Assembly: GCA_946402705.1 (NCBI GenBank)
Contig: CAMIXG010000016.1
Span: forward strand, 1 to 33,223
DNA: 33,223 nucleotides
From: an uncultured Tissierellia bacterium
GTDB lineage: Bacteria; Bacillota; Clostridia; Tissierellales; Tissierellaceae
Direction of reading: 5' to 3'
A program made the position numbers and the translations under genes. Below, piece by piece: positions 16,757-25,514 of this stretch. The notes below the pieces were generated by a model. It was not told where the DNA came from. It saw nothing but the letters and a program-made list of their open reading frames with translations, and ran no database searches. The first letter of the stretch is position 1; every line of letters starts with the position of its first letter.

Positions 16757-19201
16757 ATGTCGATGTTTGAGAAATTTACAGAAAGTGCTAGAAAAGTAGT
16801 GCTTTTAGCACAGCAAGAAGCAAAGAAAATGAATCATAATTATATAGGGACAGAACATTTACTATTAGGCTTAATTGAAGAAAATCAAGGATTATCGGCT
16901 AGGGTTTTAAAGGAAAATGATGTTACTTTAGAAAAAACTAGGGAGGAGATAATCAAAGTTGTAGGAGTTGTCCCAAATAATGGAAATGAAACTGAGATAT
17001 TAGGATATACACCTAGAACTAAGAGAGTTTTTGAACTGGCAGTCGAAGAAGCAAGAAGTTTAAAAACTAGCTATATAGGAACAGAACACTTGTTACTTGC
17101 CTTACTTACAGAAAATGAGGGTGTAGCAATAATAGTTTTTGAAAGAATGGGAATTAATAGCTTAGAGTTAAAAAACTCCCTACTTGAAAAAATAGAAACT
17201 TGGAATAATAAACCAAGAGGAAGCTCGAAGAAACATGTTCAAACACCAAATTTAGATAAGTATGGTGTTGATTTAAATAAAGAGGCAGAGATGGGGAAAA
17301 TAGACCCAGTAATAGGAAGAAGTAAAGAAATACAAAGGGTTATACAAGTTTTAAGTAGAAGAACTAAGAATAATCCAGTCTTAATTGGAGAGCCTGGTGT
17401 AGGAAAAACTGCCATAGCAGAAGGTTTAGCCCAAGAGATAGTCTTGGGAGAAGTACCAGAGATTGTTGCTAATAAAAGAGTTGTGTCTTTGGATTTATCA
17501 AGTATGATAGCTGGTGCCAAATATAGGGGTGAATTTGAAGAGCGTCTGAAACTAGTTTTAGATGAACTTAAAAAATCTGAAAATATAATACTATTTATAG
17601 ATGAACTTCATACCATAGTTGGAGCAGGTGCGTCAGAAGGAGCAATGGATGCTTCAAATATATTGAAACCAACCCTTGCAAGAGGAGAGATACAAATAAT
17701 TGGTGCTACGACTGTGGATGAATATAGGAAGTATATAGAAAAAGATTCTGCACTTGAAAGAAGATTACAGCCTATATATGTGGAGCAACCAAATGTTGAA
17801 GATACAATCGTGATTTTAAAAGGTCTTAGAGACAAGTATGAGGCACATCATAAGGTTAAGATAAAGGATGAGGCTTTGGTTGCAGCTGCAGAATTATCAG
17901 ATAGGTATATAGCAGATAGATTTTTACCAGATAAGGCAATAGATTTAATAGATGAGGCTGCATCTAAGATAAGAATAGAAAGCAATAAAACTCCTAGTAG
18001 TGTTAAAAAATTAGAGAGCAGATTGGAAGAACTGGCTCAGGAAAAAGAAGAAGCAATAAATGCTCAAAATTTTGAAAAAGCAGCAATTATAAGAGATGAG
18101 GAAAGAAAAATAAAAGATGAATTAACAGATGGAAAAACTGAATGGAGTAGGGATAGGAAGAATGATTCTCTTGTTGTAGGTTATGAAGAAATATCTGATA
18201 TAGTTTCTGAGTGGACAGGTATACCAGTTAATAAAATGAACGAAGAAGAAAGTGAAAAACTTTTAAATCTTGAAAATAGAATTCACAAAAAAATGGTTGG
18301 ACAAAATCAGGCAGTTAAATCCATATCAAAGGCTATAAGAAGGGCTAGGGTAGGACTTAAAGATCCTGAAAAACCAATAGGCAACTTCCTTTTTGTAGGA
18401 CCAACAGGAGTTGGGAAAACTCATTTGGCTAAGTCTTTAGCAGAAGAGTTATTTGGTGATAAAGAGGCAATGATTAGAATTGATATGTCAGAATATATGG
18501 AAAAACATTCAGTTGCCAAACTTATAGGTTCACCTCCAGGCTATGTAGGACATGATGATGGTGGACAGTTGACAGAGGCAGTTAGAAAAAAACCATATTC
18601 AGTAATACTATTTGATGAGGTTGAGAAAGCTCATCCAGATGTATTTAATGCTTTACTACAAATTTTAGATGATGGTAGACTTACAGATTCTAAGGGAAGA
18701 ACTGTAGACTTCAAAAATACAGTGATAATTTTGACATCCAATGTTGGTTCTTCTAATATTAAAAAACAAAATTCAATAGGATTTGAAACATCTGTTGATG
18801 AAATAAAAGAGATGAAAGAGTATGAAAAAGACAAAGAAATGATAATGGATGAACTAAAGAAAACTTTTAGACCTGAGTTTTTAAATAGAATAGATGAAAT
18901 TATAGTTTTCCATAGCTTAAAAGAAGAAGATATCAAAGAAATAGTTGGTATTATGATGGTTGAGTTGGAAGAAAAATTAGAAGATCTAGATATTAAAGTG
19001 AAGATATCAGAAAAAACTAAAGAGTTGATTGCAGAAACTGGATTTGATAAAACTTACGGAGCTAGACCTCTTGAAAGAACTATTAGAAGAATGATAGAAG
19101 ATAAACTTGCAGAAGAATTTTTAAGGGGCGAAATATCCAAAAAAGATACAGTTTTAATTGATGTAGAAGATGGCAATTTAACCTTTAAAAAGGTAGAATA
19201 G
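16757..19201 (+). CDS. clpC: ClpC, AAA+ unfoldase of the Clp protease
   Basis: Unfolds substrates, including arginine-phosphorylated proteins, and feeds them to ClpP. Domains in order: N-domain with two Clp_N repeats (residues 1-150; both contain IGTEHLLL), AAA-1 with Walker A GEPGVGKT (211-218) and Walker [10 protein letters not shown], a middle domain with a UVR segment (about 428-460, binds McsA-type partners), AAA-2 with Walker A GPTGVGKT (548-555) and Walker [13 protein letters not shown], and the ClpP-docking tripeptide IGF (about 674-676). 814 aa, standard. ATG at 16757 follows AAGGAGG, 1 nt after the mcsB stop. The gene is followed by a strong hairpin before radA. Confidence 0.97.
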   Translation: MSMFEKFTESARKVVLLAQQEAKKMNHNYIGTEHLLLGLIEENQGLSARVLKENDVTLEKTREEIIKVVGVVPNNGNETEILGYTPRTKRVFELAVEEARSLKTSYIGTEHLLLALLTENEGVAIIVFERMGINSLELKNSLLEKIETWNNKPRGSSKKHVQTPNLDKYGVDLNKEAEMGKIDPVIGRSKEIQRVIQVLSRRTKNNPVLIGEPGVGKTAIAEGLAQEIVLGEVPEIVANKRVVSLDLSSMIAGAKYRGEFEERLKLVLDELKKSENIILFIDELHTIVGAGASEGAMDASNILKPTLARGEIQIIGATTVDEYRKYIEKDSALERRLQPIYVEQPNVEDTIVILKGLRDKYEAHHKVKIKDEALVAAAELSDRYIADRFLPDKAIDLIDEAASKIRIESNKTPSSVKKLESRLEELAQEKEEAINAQNFEKAAIIRDEERKIKDELTDGKTEWSRDRKNDSLVVGYEEISDIVSEWTGIPVNKMNEEESEKLLNLENRIHKKMVGQNQAVKSISKAIRRARVGLKDPEKPIGNFLFVGPTGVGKTHLAKSLAEELFGDKEAMIRIDMSEYMEKHSVAKLIGSPPGYVGHDDGGQLTEAVRKKPYSVILFDEVEKAHPDVFNALLQILDDGRLTDSKGRTVDFKNTVIILTSNVGSSNIKKQNSIGFETSVDEIKEMKEYEKDKEMIMDELKKTFRPEFLNRIDEIIVFHSLKEEDIKEIVGIMMVELEEKLEDLDIKVKISEKTKELIAETGFDKTYGARPLERTIRRMIEDKLAEEFLRGEISKKDTVLIDVEDGNLTFKKVE

Positions 19202-19202
19202 A

Positions 19203-19242
19203 TTATAACCTGTAGTTAAAACTACAGGTTATAAATTTTTTT
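19203..19242 (+). terminator. Terminator/attenuator between clpC and radA
   Basis: 14-bp perfect stem: TTATAACCTGTAGT (19203-19216) and ACTACAGGTTATAA (19221-19234) around TAAA, then A and T7. The radA ribosome binding site (AAGGAG) starts at the next few bases, leaving no room for a promoter between. Confidence 0.85.
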
Positions 19243-19255
19243 AAGGAGAATACAA

Positions 19256-20644
19256 ATGGCTAAGAAAAAAACAATCTTCATATGTAGTAATTGTCAGTAT
19301 GAAAGTATTGGCTACTTAGGAAAGTGTCCTGAGTGTGCATCTTGGGGTACTCTGGAAGAGATAGAAGTATCAAAGGAAAAAACAAGTAGCAGTAAGAGGA
19401 TAGTTAGCAGCAAAAAAATAGAAAAACTACAAAATATAGAAACATCAAATAGTGATAGAATAATAACCAATATAAGTGAATTTAATAGAGTTATGGGTGG
19501 GGGAATTGTAAAGGATTCTGTAACCATACTTTCAGCAGTACCAGGAGCTGGAAAGTCTACTCTTTTATTACAAGTTGCAAATGATCTTGCAAATTTAGGA
19601 AATAAAATTCTTTATGCTTCTGGTGAAGAAAGTGAGTCTCAAATAAAAAAGAGGGCAGATAGAATTGAAGATAGGATAAGTGAAAACTTATGGGTTATAG
19701 CAGATAATAGTATGGATAATGTATCAGGCATAGTAGATGAACTAGACCCTAAGATAATAATTATAGATAGTATTCAAACTTTTACCCTAGATGAATTTTC
19801 AGGTTCCAGAGCAGGTTCTCCAACTCAAACTATGGAGTGTGCAAATAGGTTGGTTGAAATTGCTAAAAATAGCAGTAATCCAAGGGTGGTTATAATAGTT
19901 GGACAAATGACCAAAAACAATGAAATAGCAGGAGTTAGAGCCTTGGAACATCTAGTTGATACAGTGCTAATAATAGAGGGCGAAAGTGGGGAAGAGCTTA
20001 GGAGCTTAATTACAACTAAAAATAGATATGGCTCAACTGGAGAAATAGGTTTCTTCTCAATGACTGAAAAAGGCATGGTATCTATAGATAATCCTTCCGA
20101 GTATTTTATGACTCAAAGAAAAGAAGGACATCTAGTACCAGGCTCAGCTATAACAGTAGTAAGGGAAGGGACTAGACCTATAATTTTAGAAATAGAGTCT
20201 TTGGTTTCCCAGTCTTTTACTCCCTATCCATCTAGGATAAGTGAGTGTTTTAGAAAGGATAATCTAAATACTTTAGTATCTATTTTAGAACAAAGGGCAG
20301 GTTTACAACTCTATGATAAAAATGTTGTAATAAAAACCACTGGAGGCATAAAGTTAAAAGAACAAGCATCAAATTTGGCAGTTTTAATGAGTATTGTTTC
20401 CTCCATAAAGGGAGAGGGAATAGATAATCATACTGTTTTTATAGGAGATGTAGGTTTGACAGGAGAGCTTAAGAGGGTTCCTTCCTTGGAACAAAGAATA
20501 AAAGAATTGGATAGAATGGGCTTTAAGAAAGTTTATGTAGCTGAAGGTAGTAGTAAAAATGCTCAGACAAATAATTTGAAGATAATAGAAAAAGAGACTT
20601 TGAGAGATGTTATAGATGATGTATTTAAAAATATTAAATTTTAG
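19256..20644 (+). CDS. radA: RadA (Sms), DNA-branch-migration ATPase
   Basis: Recombination and repair ATPase that extends D-loops or processes branched DNA. N-terminal zinc finger CSNCQY...CPEC (residues 10-30), RecA-like core with Walker A SAVPGAGKST (93-102; the more usual form is GEPGxGKST), Walker B region IIIIDSIQTF, the RadA-specific KNRYGST motif (255-261; commonly KNRFGST), and a C-terminal Lon-like domain (GDVGLTGELKRVPSLEQRI). 462 aa, normal. AAGGAG precedes the ATG and lies directly after the terminator hairpin, so expression depends on read-through or a promoter within clpC. DisA, its usual downstream neighbour, is missing. Confidence 0.96.
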   Translation: MAKKKTIFICSNCQYESIGYLGKCPECASWGTLEEIEVSKEKTSSSKRIVSSKKIEKLQNIETSNSDRIITNISEFNRVMGGGIVKDSVTILSAVPGAGKSTLLLQVANDLANLGNKILYASGEESESQIKKRADRIEDRISENLWVIADNSMDNVSGIVDELDPKIIIIDSIQTFTLDEFSGSRAGSPTQTMECANRLVEIAKNSSNPRVVIIVGQMTKNNEIAGVRALEHLVDTVLIIEGESGEELRSLITTKNRYGSTGEIGFFSMTEKGMVSIDNPSEYFMTQRKEGHLVPGSAITVVREGTRPIILEIESLVSQSFTPYPSRISECFRKDNLNTLVSILEQRAGLQLYDKNVVIKTTGGIKLKEQASNLAVLMSIVSSIKGEGIDNHTVFIGDVGLTGELKRVPSLEQRIKELDRMGFKKVYVAEGSSKNAQTNNLKIIEKETLRDVIDDVFKNIKF

Positions 20645-20680
20645 TAATACTATATAAAAATGTAAAATCATTAAAAACAA

Positions 20681-20746
20681 TTGACAAAGCCTTGTAGTGT
20701 ATGATAGAATGAAAATTTTTACAAATGGAATTAAATAGTGTATAAT
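20681..20746 (+). promoter_or_regulatory. Tandem promoters for carD
   Basis: P1: TTGACA at 20681 with TAGAAT at 20705 (18-nt spacer, TGA just before the -10, extended type). P2: TTTACA at 20718 with TATAAT at 20741 (17-nt spacer). Both sit between radA and carD. Confidence 0.75.
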
Positions 20747-20780
20747 ATAGACTAGAGTACAAAATAAGGGGGGATTTGAA

Positions 20781-21287
20781 TTGTTTGATATAGGTGATAA
20801 AATAGTATATCCTATGCATGGCGCAGGAGTAATAGAAAATATTGAAACGAAAGAAATACTCGGAGAAGAAAGAAAGTACTTTATAATGAGAATGCCTATT
20901 GGTGATATGAAGGTTATGGTACCAGTAGATAATGCAGATGAAATTGGAATCAGATATGTAGTCGAAAATGATAAACTACAGGAAGTAATAGATGTTTTAG
21001 AGGGAGATCCAACTAAAATGCCACAAAACTGGAATAGAAGATTTAGATTTAATAATGACAGGATTAAAACTGGAGACATAGTGGAAATTGCAGCAGTAGC
21101 TAGAAACTTAATGATATTGGATATGGAAAAGGGCCTATCTACTGGAGAAAAAAAGATGTTAAATTCTGCTACAGAGATGCTTTATTCTGAAATGGTTCTT
21201 GCATCTGATAAAAGTTTGGAAGAGATAGAAGACTTAGTTAAGGAAGCAGTTGTGAAAAATTATGTGCCAGAAGAAGAAGAAAATTAA
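20781..21287 (+). CDS. carD: CarD-family RNA polymerase-binding regulator
   Basis: CdnL/CarD-type protein that binds the RNA polymerase beta subunit and stabilises the open complex, often at rRNA and growth genes. The N-terminal Tudor-like RNAP-interaction domain begins FDIGDKIVYPMHGAGVI, followed by YFIMRMPIGDMKVMVP; the C-terminal all-helical DNA-binding domain includes LSTGEKKMLNSATEML. 168 aa, normal. The start is TTG at 20781 behind AAGGGGGGA. Next to radA and a PIN/TRAM gene, a common clostridial arrangement. Two tandem promoters suggest high or independent expression. Confidence 0.93.
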   Translation: MFDIGDKIVYPMHGAGVIENIETKEILGEERKYFIMRMPIGDMKVMVPVDNADEIGIRYVVENDKLQEVIDVLEGDPTKMPQNWNRRFRFNNDRIKTGDIVEIAAVARNLMILDMEKGLSTGEKKMLNSATEMLYSEMVLASDKSLEEIEDLVKEAVVKNYVPEEEEN

Positions 21288-21328
21288 AATTGAAATTAAA
21301 AAACTAAATAAGCTTAGGAGGTGATAAT

Positions 21329-22423
21329 ATGATGAGAATTTTTCGCGCTCTTATAGGAATTTTAGGAGCACTATTAGGTTATAACTTAGTGAGCATTGTG
21401 AGAGATTTGAACATACTAAACATAGATTTCCTAAGCTGGATGGGAATATCTATTTATGTAGGAGTAACTATATTATTTGGAATTATATTTTTTTATTTTT
21501 CAGAGGGAATTATCAATCGATTAAAAAAAGTTATAAAGATATTGGAAACAGAACTTCAAAAGTTTTCCATATATGATGTAATAATTTCTTCTATTGGACT
21601 TATAATGGGGCTTATAATAGCTTATTTAATTAGTATGTTAGTATACAAGATTGATATATTCTATATCAATGTAATTGTACCAATAACACTATATATTATA
21701 CTTGGTTATTTGGGGCTTACTTTTCCACATAAGAAAAAAACTGATATATATAATCTATTTGTAAATATGTCAAATATAAAAAAAGGTCCAGTTACAGTAG
21801 TTACAACAGAACCAGAGGTAAAAGAAGAAAATTCTTGCCCAAAGATACTGGATACATCAGTGATAATTGATGGGAGAATTTTAGACATATGTAGGACAAA
21901 ATTTGTAGAAGGACCTCTTATAATACCAGAGTTTGTTTTAAAAGAGCTTCAAAAGATAGCAGACTCAGCAGACTCTTTAAAGAGGACAAGGGGTAGAAGA
22001 GGACTTGATGTAATTAATGAAATGCAAAAAGAACTAGATATGGAGATAATAATTACTGAAAAGGATTTTGAAGAAGTAAAAGAAGTTGATATAAAACTTT
22101 TAAAACTTACAAAAGAATTAAACGGTAGGGTATTAACTACTGATTATAATCTAAATAAGGTTGCGGAAGTACAAGGTATAGTTGTCTTAAATATAAATGA
22201 TTTGGCAAATGCCATAAAACCTATAGTATTACCAGGAGAGGAAATGCACATTCAGGTTGTAAAGGATGGTAAAGAGGCAAATCAAGGTTTAGCTTACTTA
22301 GATGATGGTACTATGATAGTAGTAGAAAAAGGTAGACAATATATAGGTCAGGATATATTTGTAATAGTAACTTCAGTATTACAAACATCAGCAGGTAGAA
22401 TGATATTTGCAAGACCAAAATAA
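21329..22423 (+). CDS. Membrane-anchored PIN/TRAM domain protein (YacL-like)
   Basis: Four N-terminal membrane helices (roughly residues 5-22, 30-55, 72-98, 103-125) anchor a cytoplasmic PIN nuclease-like domain (about 170-285: LDTSVIIDGRILDIC, FVLKELQKIAD, TTDYNLNKVAEVQG carry the acidic residues) and a C-terminal TRAM nucleic-acid-binding domain (PGEEMHIQVVKDGKEANQG onwards). Members are related to B. subtilis YacL; substrate RNA is unknown. 364 aa, normal. ATG at 21329 or 21332 follows AGGAGGTG. It is in the same direction as carD with a 41-nt gap and ends at a bidirectional terminator. Confidence 0.92.
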   Translation: MMRIFRALIGILGALLGYNLVSIVRDLNILNIDFLSWMGISIYVGVTILFGIIFFYFSEGIINRLKKVIKILETELQKFSIYDVIISSIGLIMGLIIAYLISMLVYKIDIFYINVIVPITLYIILGYLGLTFPHKKKTDIYNLFVNMSNIKKGPVTVVTTEPEVKEENSCPKILDTSVIIDGRILDICRTKFVEGPLIIPEFVLKELQKIADSADSLKRTRGRRGLDVINEMQKELDMEIIITEKDFEEVKEVDIKLLKLTKELNGRVLTTDYNLNKVAEVQGIVVLNINDLANAIKPIVLPGEEMHIQVVKDGKEANQGLAYLDDGTMIVVEKGRQYIGQDIFVIVTSVLQTSAGRMIFARPK

Positions 22424-22453
22424 GGAAGATGCTTAAGCATCTTCCTTATTTTT
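22420..22453. terminator. Bidirectional terminator between the PIN/TRAM gene and the anti-sigma gene
   Basis: 11- to 13-bp stem: AAGGAAGATGC and GCATCTTCCTT around TTAA, with A-rich and T-rich flanks, serving the plus-strand PIN/TRAM gene and the converging minus-strand anti-sigma gene. Confidence 0.9.
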
Positions 22454-22474
22454 ATATTCATTAAAAGTTTTATA

Positions 22475-23437
22475 TTATTTGTCTAGGTAAATCTTTTCAT
22501 TAGAAATCATTATATAATCTAAATCTTTATTACTAAGATTGTGATTTATGAAAGAATAGTAGGCATAGAAATCCTCACCACTATTACTTCCACCAGAGTT
22601 ATCTGGTTGTGATATTGTAAAACCATCTTTAAATACTAATTTTATAGGGAGTTTTCCCTCAAATGATAAATCACCAAATTCTTCAAGACCATTTTCTCTA
22701 GAAGAAAGCTTTATTAAAATATCTAGAGGTGAGATTGAAATTGAATCAAGTTTGGATTTTTTACCATGAAATTCAAATTCTTTATTCAAATTATAAGAAG
22801 TATTTGTTTTGGTAAAATCAGTTGGTATAGTTAAGTTGTATTTATCTTTTATAAAGGTAGTTTGGCTACTATTTTCAAGATAAAGATTGATATTCTTATA
22901 ATTAGTGAAAGAATCGGATTCTAAAAACCCTATATTTCCCCTTATTAAAAAGTATATTTTTTCGGGATTTTGCTTTTCATCTAGGATGTAAAAACTGGTA
23001 CTTTCAATGTTTTCTGATGAATTGTCCAATTTTAAATCTATTTCACTAAAGCCAAAGTTTTTTAAGTCATTTTCAGATTTATTAATTTTTTTACCCCTAG
23101 TATTTTCCATAGATAGTAACATAAAAACAGATTGCTCAGTACCAAAAACAGATTCACAAGTAAGCTTATTATTTTTATAAAGAGCAGATATATTTGTATT
23201 TTGTGCGAAACTCTCATTGGTATAGTTTATAACCTCATTTGTAAATCGGTTTTGATTTGATGAAAAAGCATAAGCAGAGGCAGAGATACCAATTACTAGG
23301 GCAAAAGTTAGGGCTGGTTTTAAAAATTTGTTAAATTTTTTAGAAGTTTCTCTCTGGCTTGTAATTTTATTATATATCCTATTTTTTTCTAATTCACTTG
23401 GGTTTAAATTATTAAATTCATTCTTAAAGTCTTGCAT
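22475..23437 (-). CDS. DUF4179-like membrane anti-sigma factor
   Basis: Predicted partner of the adjacent ECF sigma factor. A cytoplasmic N-terminus of about 38 residues (ELEKNRIYNKI, the usual anti-sigma segment) is followed by one membrane helix (about 40-58, ALTFALVIGISASAYAF) and a ~260-residue extracytoplasmic domain of strands and loops that would sense a cell-envelope signal, resembling DUF4179 proteins. No catalytic motif is visible. The start ATG (complement of 23435-23437) follows AGGAGG and overlaps the sigma gene by 14 nt, implying coupled translation and one-to-one stoichiometry. The pair is inserted antisense in an otherwise plus-strand housekeeping region. Confidence 0.75.
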   Translation of the reverse strand: MQDFKNEFNNLNPSELEKNRIYNKITSQRETSKKFNKFLKPALTFALVIGISASAYAFSSNQNRFTNEVINYTNESFAQNTNISALYKNNKLTCESVFGTEQSVFMLLSMENTRGKKINKSENDLKNFGFSEIDLKLDNSSENIESTSFYILDEKQNPEKIYFLIRGNIGFLESDSFTNYKNINLYLENSSQTTFIKDKYNLTIPTDFTKTNTSYNLNKEFEFHGKKSKLDSISISPLDILIKLSSRENGLEEFGDLSFEGKLPIKLVFKDGFTISQPDNSGGSNSGEDFYAYYSFINHNLSNKDLDYIMISNEKIYLDK

Positions 23438-23906
23438 AATCCATTCCTCCTAATTCTTTTTTTAAGATATCTCTTCCCCGACTAAGTTGGGTTTGAACAG
23501 TGCTTTCTTTTATAGATAAGATACTTGAAATCTCCTTAATAGAGTAAGTTTCATAATAATACATATAAATTACTAATTTATATTTTCTAGGTAAATTTAG
23601 TATTTTATCTAAGATATCTGTAGTATTATCTTCGTTAACATCGTTTGCTTCTATAGTTATTTCTTCCAAGTCTGTTCTTCTACTTCTCCAGATACTTTTT
23701 AAATTATCTTTGGCCTTATTCTTTGTGGCTACAATAAACCAAGCTTTTTCATGTTCGATGGACTCAAAACTAGGCATTTTATCCAGGTACTTTAAGAAGA
23801 TATCTTGAGATATATCTTCAGCATCCTGTCTATTTTTCAAGTACATAAGAGAAATTCTAAAGACTAGGGAAATATTCCTATCATAAACTTCCTTAAAATT
23901 TTCCAT
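23424..23906 (-). CDS. ECF-type RNA polymerase sigma factor
   Basis: 160-aa extracytoplasmic-function sigma factor with region 2 (about residues 8-75: LKNRQDAEDISQDIFLKYL, the -10 recognition segment, then HEKAWFIVATKNKAKDN) and region 4 (about 105-155: LPRKYKLVIYMYYYETYS then IKEISSILSIKESTVQTQL, the -35 helix-turn-helix). Regions 1 and 3 are absent, as expected. AAGGAGG lies 5-7 nt before ATG. It overlaps the anti-sigma gene by 14 nt. I do not see a convincing conserved autoregulatory promoter upstream; the signal it responds to is unknown. Confidence 0.93.
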   Translation of the reverse strand: MENFKEVYDRNISLVFRISLMYLKNRQDAEDISQDIFLKYLDKMPSFESIEHEKAWFIVATKNKAKDNLKSIWRSRRTDLEEITIEANDVNEDNTTDILDKILNLPRKYKLVIYMYYYETYSIKEISSILSIKESTVQTQLSRGRDILKKELGGMDYARL

Positions 23907-23992
23907 ATTGACCTCCTTTTTTGTTTATCTATATATAATACGAATTAGAATTAAAAAATATCTCATTTTATAAAATCTTTTTTTAATTATAT

Positions 23993-24000
23993 GCTATAAT
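23993..24000 (+). promoter_or_regulatory. Extended -10 promoter for ispD
   Basis: TGC precedes TATAAT (23995-24000) only 18 nt before the ispD start; no good -35 box is seen at 17 nt, as is common for extended -10 promoters. Confidence 0.5.
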
Positions 24001-24018
24001 ACAAAAAGAGGTGAGACA

Positions 24019-24756
24019 ATGTATAAGGGAAAATATATTTCTGTCCTAATAGCTGCTGCCGGAGTTGGAAGTAGAATGGGTGGTAATGTGAGCAAGCAAT
24101 TTATAGAGCTTGGAGATAAGCCAGTTTTAGCACATACTATTGAAAAATTTGAGAATAACAAATATATAGATGAAATAATTATAATAATGAAAGAAGATAG
24201 CATAGACTACTGTAGAAATCAAATAGTGAGAAAATATAGATTTAGGAAAGTTAGTAAAATTATAAGAGGGGGAAGGGAAAGACAAGATTCTGTTTATAAT
24301 GGAATTTTGGCCTTATCTAATAACACTGACATAGTTGTAAGTCATGATGGGGCTAGACCCTTCGTAAAGGATCAGGTTATAGAAGAAAGTATAAAAAAAG
24401 CCATAGAAATAGGGGCTGCTGTGGTTGGTGTTCCCGTTACAGATACTGTAAAAATAATAGATGAAGATAAGAGTATAAATAATACGCCTAAGAGGGCTTT
24501 ATTATGGGCAGCACAAACACCACAGGTTTTTAGAAAAGATATTTTAAAAGAAGCCTATAACAAGGCCATAGAAGAATATTTCTTAGGTACTGATGATAGC
24601 TCTCTTGTTGAGAGAATCGGCTATAAGGTGGCTATGATAGAGGGAAGCTATAGTAACATCAAACTTACTACAAAAGAAGATATCGATATGGCAGAATCTA
24701 TAATGAAGAAAGAAAATAGAAGGTATAGAAATATTGTAAAAGCACAAAGCAGGTGA
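24019..24756 (+). CDS. ispD: IspD, 2-C-methyl-D-erythritol 4-phosphate cytidylyltransferase
   Basis: Third step of the MEP isoprenoid pathway: MEP plus CTP to CDP-ME. Glycosyltransferase-like A fold with the CTP-binding start [11 protein letters not shown] and the lysine in [20 protein letters not shown], and AAQTPQVF near the active site; the C-terminal [12 protein letters not shown] is typical. 245 aa, slightly longer than the usual 225-235 because of a basic tail ([15 protein letters not shown]). GAGGTGAG precedes ATG. ispF starts 4 nt after the stop, consistent with an ispD-ispF operon. Confidence 0.95.
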   Translation: MYKGKYISVLIAAAGVGSRMGGNVSKQFIELGDKPVLAHTIEKFENNKYIDEIIIIMKEDSIDYCRNQIVRKYRFRKVSKIIRGGRERQDSVYNGILALSNNTDIVVSHDGARPFVKDQVIEESIKKAIEIGAAVVGVPVTDTVKIIDEDKSINNTPKRALLWAAQTPQVFRKDILKEAYNKAIEEYFLGTDDSSLVERIGYKVAMIEGSYSNIKLTTKEDIDMAESIMKKENRRYRNIVKAQSR

Positions 24757-24760
24757 GAAG

Positions 24761-25243
24761 ATGAGAGTGGGATTAGGTTACGACGTGCATCAATTAGTAG
24801 AGGGTAGGAAGCTAATAATTGGTGGGGTAGAGATAGAGCATGAAAAAGGACTGTTGGGTCATTCAGATGCAGATGTTTTAATTCATGCCATAATGGATAG
24901 TATACTGGGAGCTATGGCTCTAGGTGATATAGGAAAGCATTTTCCTGATACAGACATGCAGTATAAAGATATATCCAGTATGGAGCTTCTTAGAAGAGTT
25001 AAGGAAACCATGGATGAAAAGGGCTATGAGATAGTGAATATAGATGGAACTATAGCAGCAGAAAGACCAAAGCTTGCCCCTCATATAGATAGTATGAGAG
25101 AAAATATAGCTAGGGTTTTAAATACAGGAGTAGAAAATATAAATGTCAAGGCTACTACTACAGAAAAGTTAGGCTTTGTAGGTAGAGAAGAAGGGATGAG
25201 TAGTTACAGCACTTGCTTAATTAAAAAAATTGACAAACTATAA
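24761..25243 (+). CDS. ispF: IspF, MEcPP synthase
   Basis: Fifth step of the MEP pathway: cyclises CDP-ME 2-phosphate to 2-C-methyl-D-erythritol 2,4-cyclodiphosphate with loss of CMP. Metal ligands are in GYDVHQ (D8, H10) and [20 protein letters not shown] and the C-terminal [16 protein letters not shown] substrate loop are intact. 160 aa, a normal trimeric subunit. It follows ispD by 4 nt behind GGTGAG. The promoter of the next transcript overlaps its last codons and stop. Confidence 0.97.
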   Translation: MRVGLGYDVHQLVEGRKLIIGGVEIEHEKGLLGHSDADVLIHAIMDSILGAMALGDIGKHFPDTDMQYKDISSMELLRRVKETMDEKGYEIVNIDGTIAAERPKLAPHIDSMRENIARVLNTGVENINVKATTTEKLGFVGREEGMSSYSTCLIKKIDKL

Positions 25244-25258
25244 GTAAATTATTATAAT
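25230..25258 (+). promoter_or_regulatory. Consensus promoter of the proS T-box transcript
   Basis: TTGACA (25230-25235) and TATAAT (25253-25258) with 17 nt between, overlapping the end of ispF. A fully consensus sigma-A promoter. Confidence 0.9.
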
Positions 25259-25267
25259 CTTAATAAA

Positions 25268-25495
25268 TGATAAAGGGACTACGAAGGGAAATAGTAAATA
25301 TTATAGGTCTTAGAGATGAAATCGGTTGGTGAAAGATTTTGGCCTTCTTGATATTGAACCTATCCTAGAGTCCATAGATGAAAGTCTATACGGGGAGCCC
25401 GATAAAGCCGCATGAGTGATTATATTTTATATAATTATTTAGAGTGGTACCGTAGATTAACCTTCTACCTCTATATGAGGTGGGAGGTTTTATTA
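25268..25495 (+). promoter_or_regulatory. T-box riboswitch, proline specifier, upstream of proS
   Basis: The specifier region reads GAA then CCT (25359-25361, a Pro codon) then A, agreeing with the downstream prolyl-tRNA synthetase. The T-box core AGAGTGGTACCGTAG is at 25441-25455. The terminator arms are AACCTTCTACCTC (25459-25471) and GAGGTGGGAGGTT (25477-25489), 13 pairs with two G-T wobbles, then a T-rich tail. Uncharged tRNA-Pro should prevent termination. Confidence 0.93.
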
Positions 25496-25514
25496 TATTT
25501 AAGGAGGAATTTAT

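Noticed and set aside
20384..21079. A 231-codon minus-strand frame spanning radA end, the carD promoters and carD
   Set aside because: It runs opposite two confident genes and their promoter region, has low-complexity Leu/Ile/Ser composition, and no ribosome binding site was found.
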